From a virus, in the IMG/VR virus record IMGVR_UViG_3300046684_000073, positions 1-24,823 of that record: 24,823 nucleotides of DNA; one strand, written 5' to 3'. Position numbers and translations under genes: made by a program. The notes below the pieces were generated by a model that was not told the origin of the DNA, ran no database searches, and saw nothing but the letters and a program-made list of their open reading frames with translations. Of the stretch, positions 6,210-11,990 are shown in pieces; within the stretch, counting starts at the first letter, position 1, and each line of letters opens with the position of its first letter.

Positions 6210-7036
6210 GCTGCCACTCCGGTGATCTCTTCCAGGGTGCGCTTGATACCGTTCTTCGGCATCATCATCACTTGGCCGGTCGATCGCTCGAGCGCGACAT
6301 AGTTGCGGTACACGTTCGGGTCGTTCACCAGTTCAGGGTGGTCACGCACCAGGCGTGCGGCCGTGGTCAGGGTGTGGTCATCGGCATAAATGCAGAACAC
6401 GCACGAAAAGCGCGGCATGCCCTTGCTGTAGACGACGTGCGGCTGCTGGCCAGCTGCGGCGATCATGTCGAACACCTGGCGCTCGGTCAGTCCATGCACC
6501 GGCAGCAGGTCGTACCACTCGCGGCCGGCCTTGCTGTTGCGCTCATTGAAGGCGAAGGGCGCCATTTTCTTCCGCTTGGTCGATTCGTCAGCGCGCAGGC
6601 CTTCACAGTTCACAACCAGGTGCCAGGCAGGATGGCCGGCGGCCTTGCGTGCATAGGTCAGGTGGCGGACCACCTTCTCGATCGGGCCGCGCTTCAGATC
6701 CGATGTGCACCAGCGATTAGCCGGCGCCGGGAACATGCCGCGCTCTTCGGCCACCTGCAGCAGGTCGCGGCGCGACTTGCAGAGATGGATCGGCACGCCG
6801 TCGATCGTGGCCCTGATGTGGTCCAGGGCGCCGGCCCATTCCACCCGGCCCAGGTCAGCGTGCACCACTACGCGCTGTTCTTTTGGCACCAGGGCGCGCA
6901 GCAGCAGGTGCATCGCCTGGCTGTCTTTGCCGCCGCTATGGTTCTCGACAAACAGGGCGCCGCGTGCCACCAGGTCGCGGATCTTGCCGACGATATCGAC
7001 GGCTTCCAGCTGCTGCGTTATAGGTTCGCGCTTCAT
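6206..7036 (-). CDS. PAPS reductase-like (PP-loop ATPase) protein
   Basis: A 276-residue protein of the phosphoadenosine phosphosulfate reductase/PP-loop superfamily. The adenylating PP-loop SGGKDS is at residues 34-39. A strand follows with VVVHADLG at about 57-64. RWCTSDLKRGP (Cys110) occupies the place of the substrate and Fe-S segment. GLRADESTKRK at about 146-156 is the usual second nucleotide-contact motif, and a CVFC pair (Cys212, Cys215) follows. The Cys layout differs from assimilatory CysH and is closer in style to DndC-like and phage PAPS-reductase proteins. In a DNA-processing operon a sulfur-transfer or nucleotide-adenylating role on nucleic acid is more likely than sulfate assimilation; that is inference. 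I chose ATG 7036 because AAGGATC lies upstream and the start overlaps the preceding stop (TGATG). Confidence 0.88.
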   Translation of the reverse strand: MKREPITQQLEAVDIVGKIRDLVARGALFVENHSGGKDSQAMHLLLRALVPKEQRVVVHADLGRVEWAGALDHIRATIDGVPIHLCKSRRDLLQVAEERGMFPAPANRWCTSDLKRGPIEKVVRHLTYARKAAGHPAWHLVVNCEGLRADESTKRKKMAPFAFNERNSKAGREWYDLLPVHGLTERQVFDMIAAAGQQPHVVYSKGMPRFSCVFCIYADDHTLTTAARLVRDHPELVNDPNVYRNYVALERSTGQVMMMPKNGIKRTLEEITGVAA

Positions 7037-7563
7037 CAGAATTGATCCTTTTCGAACTTCGACAAAATGGCGTCCATGCCCTGCTGGGCAGTCAGCCGGT
7101 CGGCCTTCGGCCACAGGTAGGTGCAGGCGTGTTCAGTGATCAGGAAGGCCACGGCGTTGTCGTGAAACTCGCGCATTTCCTCTTCGCTGCAGCTGCTGTA
7201 ACTGATCGACTTCGGCACCGGCACCACGCCGCCCTTCGGGCCAGTCATCCAGGTCACGAAGCCGCTGCCGATCTTCAGCCAGAGGCGGAAGGCTTCGAAG
7301 TCGGCGATGCGTTCCTGCGCCTTGAACACGGCCGAGATCGTGGCCATGTGCTTCCGGTGATACCAGCCCTGGCGGCGGCGCTCGATCTTGAAGGTGAAGT
7401 ACTCGCCGCTGCCGGCGGCATCCATGGCGCGAATGAAGTTATTCCAGGCCCGGGTGTCTTTGTCCGTGGCGCCTGAAAAGTGCTCCATCAGGAAGCGGCG
7501 CACGCCGGCCTTGTCCTCGTCGGACAGCTGGGCGTCGGTTTGCTTGACCAGGACGATTTCCAT
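7036..7563 (-). CDS. DUF1367 family phage protein
   Basis: A 175-residue protein with the conserved core of DUF1367. GWYHRKHMATISAVFKAQ is at about 66-83, then FEAFRLWLKIGSGF, then PKGGVVPVPKSISYSSCSEE. It begins MEIVLVKQ, also typical of the family. DUF1367 genes are found among recombination and replication accessory genes of lambdoid phages. Their biochemical role is unknown to me. The ATG directly abuts the TAA of the HTH gene (TAAATG), and its stop overlaps the next start, so it is translationally linked on both sides. Confidence 0.82.
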   Translation of the reverse strand: MEIVLVKQTDAQLSDEDKAGVRRFLMEHFSGATDKDTRAWNNFIRAMDAAGSGEYFTFKIERRRQGWYHRKHMATISAVFKAQERIADFEAFRLWLKIGSGFVTWMTGPKGGVVPVPKSISYSSCSEEEMREFHDNAVAFLITEHACTYLWPKADRLTAQQGMDAILSKFEKDQF

Positions 7564-7836
7564 TTAGTGGGCCTGCCCTTCCTCGGCTGCCACTGGCGGC
7601 GCCAGCTGGTCGACCTGCTTCAGCTTCCAGTCGAAGGCGCGCTGGATGCGCACGCGCACCGTGTCGCTGACCGGCAGTTTCCCCTTGCGCATTTTGCTGA
7701 GTGTCGGCGGCAGGACGTTCAGCATCCGGCACAGGGCCGCGTCATTGTTACGCACAGCATCACCGTTGCGCCTGCGCATTTCTTCCAGCAGAGCATCGAA
7801 TAATGGGTGTGGGGTTCGTTCGTAGGTTGTACGCAT
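7564..7836 (-). CDS. HTH regulator heading the leftward operon (Cro-like position)
   Basis: A 90-residue protein with a Cro/CI-type helix-turn-helix. NNDAALCRMLNVLPPTLSKM at about 29-48 places the turn and recognition helix, followed by RKGKLPVSDTVRVRIQRAF, the helices that complete the fold. The last 15 residues are flexible. It is the first gene of the leftward operon, next to the divergent control region. Small single-domain proteins in that place usually repress early promoters (Cro) or activate (CII). GAGGT lies nine bases before the ATG. The two dyads at 7917-7980 are plausible binding sites. I cannot distinguish Cro from CII by sequence. Confidence 0.78.
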   Translation of the reverse strand: MRTTYERTPHPLFDALLEEMRRRNGDAVRNNDAALCRMLNVLPPTLSKMRKGKLPVSDTVRVRIQRAFDWKLKQVDQLAPPVAAEEGQAH

Positions 7837-7916
7837 TGATTTACCTCATGTTTTGGTGGTTTTTATGGCTTTGCCGCAACAGAGCTTACCGCAAACAAGT
7901 TTCCTGATGCAACACA

Positions 7917-7944
7917 AACATTTTCATTGACGACATAAAATGTT
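7917..7944. promoter_or_regulatory. Operator-like dyad 1
   Basis: AACATTTT (7917-7924) and AAAATGTT (7937-7944) are perfect 8-base inverted arms separated by 12 bases, giving 28 bp in total. The right arm covers the -10 of the leftward promoter-like sequence. A second 28-bp dyad begins 36 bases further on. A dimeric HTH protein such as the 7564-7836 product would fit. Confidence 0.5.
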
Positions 7945-7963
7945 ATTGACGCACAACAAACAA
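7935..7963 (-). promoter_or_regulatory. Weak leftward promoter-like sequence
   Basis: On the minus strand TTGTTT (7963-7958) is followed after 17 bases by TTTTAT (7940-7935). The hexamers match the consensus at only three and four positions, but the spacing is ideal and it faces the rightward promoter. Transcription would begin near 7928 with a leader of about 90 bases before the HTH gene. Other starts in this AT-rich stretch are possible. Confidence 0.25.
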
Positions 7964-7973
7964 TGTCTATAAG
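7946..7973 (+). promoter_or_regulatory. Rightward early promoter
   Basis: TTGACG (7946-7951), a 16-base spacer and TATAAG (7968-7973) give five-of-six matches to both sigma70 hexamers. Transcription would start near 7980, about 50 bases before the first rightward gene. An additional TTGACG lies 19 bases upstream (7927-7932). Dyad 2 covers the whole -10 region, so repression by a dimeric protein is expected. The rest of 7837-8029 contains no supported gene. Confidence 0.65.
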
Positions 7974-7980
7974 ATGTTGT
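7953..7980. promoter_or_regulatory. Operator-like dyad 2 over the rightward -10
   Basis: ACAACA (7953-7958) and TGTTGT (7975-7980) are inverted 6-base arms, with an inner AACA/TGTT pair at 7959-7962 and 7975-7978. The overall length is 28 bp, the same as dyad 1. It spans the TATAAG hexamer, so occupancy would block rightward initiation. Confidence 0.4.
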
Positions 7981-8029
7981 CTGTAGGCAGCGCGTGGGGC
8001 GCTTCCTCGGCAACAAAACAGGGGACTAG

Positions 8030-8203
8030 ATGGAACAAACCGCACAAAACGCGGCGGCAGGCGATGCCTTGCTCACGCTTCAAGCAACCCATATCCGCCG
8101 CGAACGGCTGATGAATCTGGCCAGCGCGCTGATGCTGCTGGACCTGGCGGCGCGCCTGGACAACGGCACGATCAACCAGCTGCCGAACGGTGGCGTCCAA
8201 TGA
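8030..8203 (+). CDS. Small protein, first gene of the rightward operon
   Basis: A 57-residue protein of unknown function. It is helical, with an Ala-rich beginning and an amphipathic segment IRRERLMNLASALMLLDLAARL at about residues 22-43, and has no cysteines. It starts at ATG 8030 after AGGGGAC and ends at a TGA that overlaps the next start (ATGA). Correct codon use, a ribosome binding site and coupled overlap support a real gene. Being first behind the early promoter it could be a host-takeover or regulatory peptide, but nothing in the sequence proves it. Confidence 0.65.
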   Translation: MEQTAQNAAAGDALLTLQATHIRRERLMNLASALMLLDLAARLDNGTINQLPNGGVQ

Positions 8204-8487
8204 AGCGCATCGACGGCGGCCCGGCTTTCGCGGGTGTGCAGCAGGGTCTGGTGGTGCCGGTTGAACTGGCAGCGCAGGCCCAGGCGGTGAAGATCCCGCA
8301 CAACGGAATGAGCTTGCGTGATTACTTCGCCGCGCATGCTCCGATCGACCTGGCGGACGCGCGCAACCAGTGGCACAAGATGCACGGCAGCGGAAGCCGC
8401 CAGCCGACCATTCAGGACATTGTGGCGACGCTGGCGCTTCTGCGCGGCGAGTACGCCGACGCGATGGTTGCGGAGCGTGCAGCGTGA
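8200..8487 (+). CDS. Small conserved phage protein (GMSLRDYFA motif)
   Basis: A 95-residue protein of unknown function. It carries a segment that I recognise from many small phage proteins: a start with DGGPAF, then NGMSLRDYFAAHAP at about residues 35-48. The C-terminal part (about 65-95, IQDIVATLALLRGEYADAMVAE) is helical. These proteins occur in early regions of phages of Gram-negative hosts without assigned activity. The start overlaps the upstream stop by four bases and the stop overlaps the next GTG start. Confidence 0.75.
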   Translation: MKRIDGGPAFAGVQQGLVVPVELAAQAQAVKIPHNGMSLRDYFAAHAPIDLADARNQWHKMHGSGSRQPTIQDIVATLALLRGEYADAMVAERAA

Positions 8488-8720
8488 TCCGCCGCCTGCT
8501 TTCCTTCCTGCTGCCGGCCACCCTGACCGAAGACGAAGAGATCGAACGCACCCTGCAGCGCCTGCGCCAGCAGGAACGCGAGCCCGGCCTATTCGTGCGC
8601 ATGGTCGACCACCCGATCGGCTTCATCGTGATCTTCATAGGCGCCATATTCATCGCGCTGGGCGTGGCCGAACTGCTCTGCACCTTGGCCGGCGCACCCT
8701 TCGACCCGAGGATTGGATAA
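8484..8720 (+). CDS. Small membrane protein
   Basis: A 78-residue protein with a GTG start overlapping the previous stop (GTGA). A hydrophobic/basic N-terminus (IRRLLSFLLPA) is followed by a charged helix (residues about 14-32, DEEIERTLQRLRQQERE). One clear transmembrane segment lies at about 42-66 (IGFIVIFIGAIFIALGVAEL). It may be a type-II or tail-like anchored protein. A longer reading of the same frame back to 8370 overlaps the previous gene and has shadow-like composition, so I rejected it. The role is unknown; superinfection exclusion would be one guess from topology and early location. Confidence 0.65.
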   Translation: MIRRLLSFLLPATLTEDEEIERTLQRLRQQEREPGLFVRMVDHPIGFIVIFIGAIFIALGVAELLCTLAGAPFDPRIG

Positions 8721-8722
8721 CC

Positions 8723-9022
8723 ATGGCGAACAACCGCACGCAAACCCTGGCCGCGCTGGCGCAGCAGGCGCTGGACCAATACCGCACCGATATCGCTACT
8801 GGCGAGCCGGTCTTCCCGCAGTGGGTGCTGGACCTGCAGCAGGTGCTGGAAGAGCACAAGGATATGCTGGCCGCCCTGCAGGGTGAACACAAGGCGCTGG
8901 ACTGGATGATGGCTCGCCTGATCGAGGTCGACCCGAAGTTCATGCCGACGAAGTGCGTCCACTGGCCCGCCATCGTCGCCGGCAAGGAAGCGATGGACAA
9001 GGCGACCAGGGGCACCGCATGA
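8723..9022 (+). CDS. Small phage protein of unknown function
   Basis: A 99-residue soluble protein, mostly helical. It begins MANNRTQTLAALAQQALDQY and continues through a helix around WVLDLQQVLEEHKDMLAALQ (about 34-53). It ends with a short aromatic stretch (CVHWPAIVAGKEAMD). No known domain is recognised. ATG 8723 lies two bases after the previous stop, and the stop overlaps the nuclease start (ATGA), so it may be translationally tied to the recombination nuclease that follows. Confidence 0.65.
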   Translation: MANNRTQTLAALAQQALDQYRTDIATGEPVFPQWVLDLQQVLEEHKDMLAALQGEHKALDWMMARLIEVDPKFMPTKCVHWPAIVAGKEAMDKATRGTA

Positions 9023-9822
9023 ACGAGACCTACACCATCCGCGCCAGTTCGTTCGGCGGCCTGTTCGACTGCGCCTACCGCTTCGAAGGTGAACAGCTCC
9101 TGAAGCTGCACCGCGCGACCAGCCTGCGCGCCTGGCTGGGCACCAGCATCCACGCCAGCACCGCGGCCTTCGACCAGGCAGCGCTGGCCGGGGAACCGAT
9201 CAGCGCGAATGATGCGGCCGACGTGTTCGTGCAAACCCTGTACGAGCCGACCGAAAACGTCGACTTTAAAGACCCGAAGCTGGCGCTGCGCGATGCCGAG
9301 CGCATCGGCCTGACCCTGCACGCCCGCTACTGCGCCGAGATCGCGCCGCAGATGCGTTATGAGTCGGTGGAAATGGGCCTGAAGCCGCTCGATATCGACT
9401 GCGGCGGCGGCGTGATCGTGCGCCTGACCGGCACCATGGACCGGGCCCGGGTGGCGCGCACCAGTGCCGGCAAGGTGATCGCCGACCTGAAGACCGGCGG
9501 GCGCCTGATCAGTGAAGGCGTGGTCAGCACGAAGGGCCGCGCCGCGCAGCTGGGCACCTATCAGCTGCTGAGCGAGTACACCGACGGCCAGCCGACAGCC
9601 GGCGCGCAGATCCTGGCGCTACAGACCACCAGCACCACACAGGTCGGCATCAGCCATGTCTTCGACGCGAAGCGCCAGCTGGTCGGCACCGAACAGGCGC
9701 CGGGCCTGATCGGCATGGCGGCCAAGATGTTCAAGGCCGGGCTGTTCCCGCCGAACCCGCAGTCCGTCCTATGTGACAAAAAATACTGCTCGCGCTGGAA
9801 TACCTGCCCTTATCACGAATGA
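9019..9822 (+). CDS. PD-(D/E)XK nuclease with probable Fe-S cluster (RecB/Cas4-like)
   Basis: A 267-residue exonuclease of the PDDEXK_1 group. It probably resects DNA ends to supply single strands for the RecT protein encoded next. The active-site pieces are GTSIH (His45), GTMDR (Asp141), IADLKTG (Asp156, Lys158) and the downstream Q-x3-Y helix (AQLGTYQ, about 176-182). Cys18 near the N-terminus and three cysteines at the C-terminus (Cys252, Cys257, Cys263, in LCDKKYC and NTCPYHE) match the arrangement of AddB/Cas4-type 4Fe-4S nucleases. No helicase domain is present. I chose ATG 9019 because it overlaps the previous stop; the in-frame extension to 8953 lies inside the preceding gene. Confidence 0.9.
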   Translation: MNETYTIRASSFGGLFDCAYRFEGEQLLKLHRATSLRAWLGTSIHASTAAFDQAALAGEPISANDAADVFVQTLYEPTENVDFKDPKLALRDAERIGLTLHARYCAEIAPQMRYESVEMGLKPLDIDCGGGVIVRLTGTMDRARVARTSAGKVIADLKTGGRLISEGVVSTKGRAAQLGTYQLLSEYTDGQPTAGAQILALQTTSTTQVGISHVFDAKRQLVGTEQAPGLIGMAAKMFKAGLFPPNPQSVLCDKKYCSRWNTCPYHE

Positions 9823-9845
9823 CCCACCACTAGGAGAACCGCAGC

Positions 9846-11066
9846 ATGGCAACAAACCTGCAAGACCTGACAGCCGACCAGAAGGCCGGCACGAACGAAC
9901 TGGCGCGGCGTGCAGCGCACCCGATCACCGGGAAGACCGATTTTCTGGAAAAGCGCAAGGATCTGCTGGGCGCCGGTATCCCTGGCCACATGACGGTGGA
10001 GCGCGAGATCCGAACCGCGACCGTGATGCTGATGCAGTCGAAAGACCTGCAGGCCGCCACGCCGCAATCGTTTTACGTGGCCACCAGTATCGCCATCAAC
10101 AGCGGGATCGGGCTGGGGAACGGCAAGGGCTATCTGGTCGCGTACAAGGGCAACGTGTCCTATGTGCCTGGCTGGAAGGGCCTGATCGACCTGGTGAACC
10201 GTACCGGCCGCGCCAGCGCCTGGACCGGCGTGGTGCACAAGGGCGACCACTTCGAATATGCCCTTGGCGACAGCCCGTTCCTGACCCACAAGCCGGGCGA
10301 CAACGAGGACCACGCCGACATTACCCACTACTACGCAATCGGGCGCGTGAAGGGCAGCGAGTGGCCGCACATAGTGGTCTGGTCCGTGGCCAAGGTGATC
10401 AAGCACCTGAACCAGTACAACAAGGTCGGCGGCAAGCACTACGCCGTGAAGAACGACGACAACATGGAAGCCTATGGCCGCAAGGTCGTGCTGCTGCAGG
10501 TGATCAAATACCTGCCCACGTCGGTCGAGTTGGAAAACGCGATCGCCGCCGAGAACGCGAACGCATCCGGCAAGTCGGCCAAGGTGGAAAACACGATCGA
10601 CGGCAATTTCGTGTTCATCGAGGACGAGGAAGACGCCGCACAGGACCAGCCGGAAGAGCACCCGCGCACCGATGCGCCAGCGTCGACGGCGGCCACCGAA
10701 GAGAAGCCCACGGCGAACGAGCGGCGCCGCGCTGAAGCCGAGACCGTCGAGGTCAAGGAAGCCCAGCCAGCGGCCACCAGCACGGCCAGCGCTGCACCGA
10801 AGCCGGGCACCCTCACGCCCGAGGCATCCGAACAGTACGAACGCCTCATGGCCCAGCTGCACCGCGCCAGCAACCTGAATCAGCTGGCCGATGTGTACGA
10901 GCTGGTCGGCGAAGTCGAGAACACGGAACTGCGCGCCGCCCTGAATACGCTCTACAAGCAGCGCCTGGCCGAAATGACGCCGAAGGATGCGCCGGCCACC
11001 CAGGCGGACGCACCGGCAGCACCGGCGAAGCGCACCCGCGGCACGCGCGGCACCGCGCCGGAATAA
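9846..11066 (+). CDS. recT: RecT-family single-strand annealing protein with C-terminal extension
   Basis: A 406-residue recombinase. Residues about 35-235 form the RecT domain: VEREIRTATVMLMQSKDLQ, SFYVATSIAINSGIGLGNGKGYLV (62-85), and SYVPGWKGLIDLVNRTGR. It would anneal single-stranded DNA made by the nuclease encoded just upstream. The protein is longer than E. coli RecT (269 residues). An acidic stretch (about 255-275) leads into an Ala/Thr/Pro/Glu-rich linker (about 276-325). A small helical domain follows (about 330-378, ASEQYERLMAQLHRAS and QLADVYELVGEV), then a basic Lys/Arg/Thr tail. The extension could bind a partner such as SSB or the neighbouring ATPase; this is inference. AGGAG lies 11 bases upstream of the ATG. 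Confidence 0.92.
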   Translation: MATNLQDLTADQKAGTNELARRAAHPITGKTDFLEKRKDLLGAGIPGHMTVEREIRTATVMLMQSKDLQAATPQSFYVATSIAINSGIGLGNGKGYLVAYKGNVSYVPGWKGLIDLVNRTGRASAWTGVVHKGDHFEYALGDSPFLTHKPGDNEDHADITHYYAIGRVKGSEWPHIVVWSVAKVIKHLNQYNKVGGKHYAVKNDDNMEAYGRKVVLLQVIKYLPTSVELENAIAAENANASGKSAKVENTIDGNFVFIEDEEDAAQDQPEEHPRTDAPASTAATEEKPTANERRRAEAETVEVKEAQPAATSTASAAPKPGTLTPEASEQYERLMAQLHRASNLNQLADVYELVGEVENTELRAALNTLYKQRLAEMTPKDAPATQADAPAAPAKRTRGTRGTAPE

Positions 11067-11099
11067 CGATTTTTCACCACCACCCACGAAAGGGAACCA

Positions 11100-11930
11100 A
11101 TGTCCAAAATCGAGACATTCACGCTACAAAAAGAACGCTGCAAACTGGCGCACCTGAACCTGCGCAGCGAACTGCACGGCGAAGAGCATGCCAATGCGAT
11201 CGACCTGAAGTTCGAATTCGACAGCGCGAACAACCTGCTGGCCAAGCTGCACCCAGACCTGCGCGCCACGTATTACCGGAAGGACGATAACCGCGAGCTG
11301 ATCGAGACCGACCACCTGCCGGCCCTGCGCTTCCCGCTGCTGGATCCGACGATCGGCTGGAAGCTGGAAATTCCGCGCACGCTGCTGCGCCTGCATACCG
11401 ATAGCGGCGACGTGGTGCTGGGCGGCGGCAAGACGAACAATTTCAAGCTGACGCTGAAGGAAGGCGGAACCGTCAGCTGGCATTTCCGCGTGCAGTTCTC
11501 GAAGCCAGACCCTGAAGCAATCGCCGCGCTGTCTAGCCTGCTGCAGACGGTGGTGCCGGTCACGCTCGAGTGCCGCGGCGAAGACGACGAAGACAGCGGC
11601 GATCTGTTCGACCAGGTGGAACAGCAGACCCAGCAGCCAATGAGCGCAGCGCGCCAGCAGGCCGAGGAAATGTTCGGTGCGCCCGGTGCCGTGGTCGACA
11701 CGCTGCCGGCGACGCTGGCCACGCCGGCAGGGGATCCCGACTTCCGCGAAGTGAAGGACGACGTGGTGGACGCCGAGTTCGTGCCGGGTGAAGGTGCGGC
11801 AGCACCTGCTGCTGATCCGATCCCGCTGAAGACCGACGAAGCGCCGGCCGCCAGCAACGTCGAGCCGATCGCGAAGGGCCGCCGCGGTGGGGCGAAGCGC
11901 GCGGCCGGCGGTAGCGCGAACCTGGAATAA
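11100..11930 (+). CDS. Unknown protein in the recombination module
   Basis: A 276-residue protein that I do not recognise. The first 160 residues look like a beta-rich folded domain (TFTLQKERCKLAHLNLRSEL, then IDLKFEFDSANNLLAKL, GWKLEIPRTLLRLH, and NNFKLTLKEGGTVSWHFRVQF). From about 165 on it is acidic and then Ala/Pro-rich and disordered, ending in a basic cluster (KGRRGGAKRAAG). It sits between recT and a Rad50-like ATPase, with AAGGGAACCA before the ATG. A single-strand-binding or recombination-accessory role fits the location. It lacks the acidic C-terminal tip of SSB, and I do not claim an OB fold. Confidence 0.72.
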   Translation: MSKIETFTLQKERCKLAHLNLRSELHGEEHANAIDLKFEFDSANNLLAKLHPDLRATYYRKDDNRELIETDHLPALRFPLLDPTIGWKLEIPRTLLRLHTDSGDVVLGGGKTNNFKLTLKEGGTVSWHFRVQFSKPDPEAIAALSSLLQTVVPVTLECRGEDDEDSGDLFDQVEQQTQQPMSAARQQAEEMFGAPGAVVDTLPATLATPAGDPDFREVKDDVVDAEFVPGEGAAAPAADPIPLKTDEAPAASNVEPIAKGRRGGAKRAAGGSANLE

Positions 11931-11990
11931 CAACAATGCGCGGGGCCGCTCGGTGCGGTCCTGCTACTCAACCGATTGGAGAACAAGACA

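Noticed and set aside
5145-6302. Rightward 385-codon frame
   Set aside because: It lies opposite rusA and the ybcO-like gene, both recognised by motif, and is Arg/Pro/Ala-rich shadow sequence.
8370-8483. Extended start for the small membrane protein
   Set aside because: The extension lies inside the upstream gene and has shadow composition; the GTG at 8484 fits the stop-start overlap used throughout the operon.
9813-11087. Leftward 424-codon frame
   Set aside because: It is antisense to recT and made of Gly/His/Leu-rich sequence with no domain.
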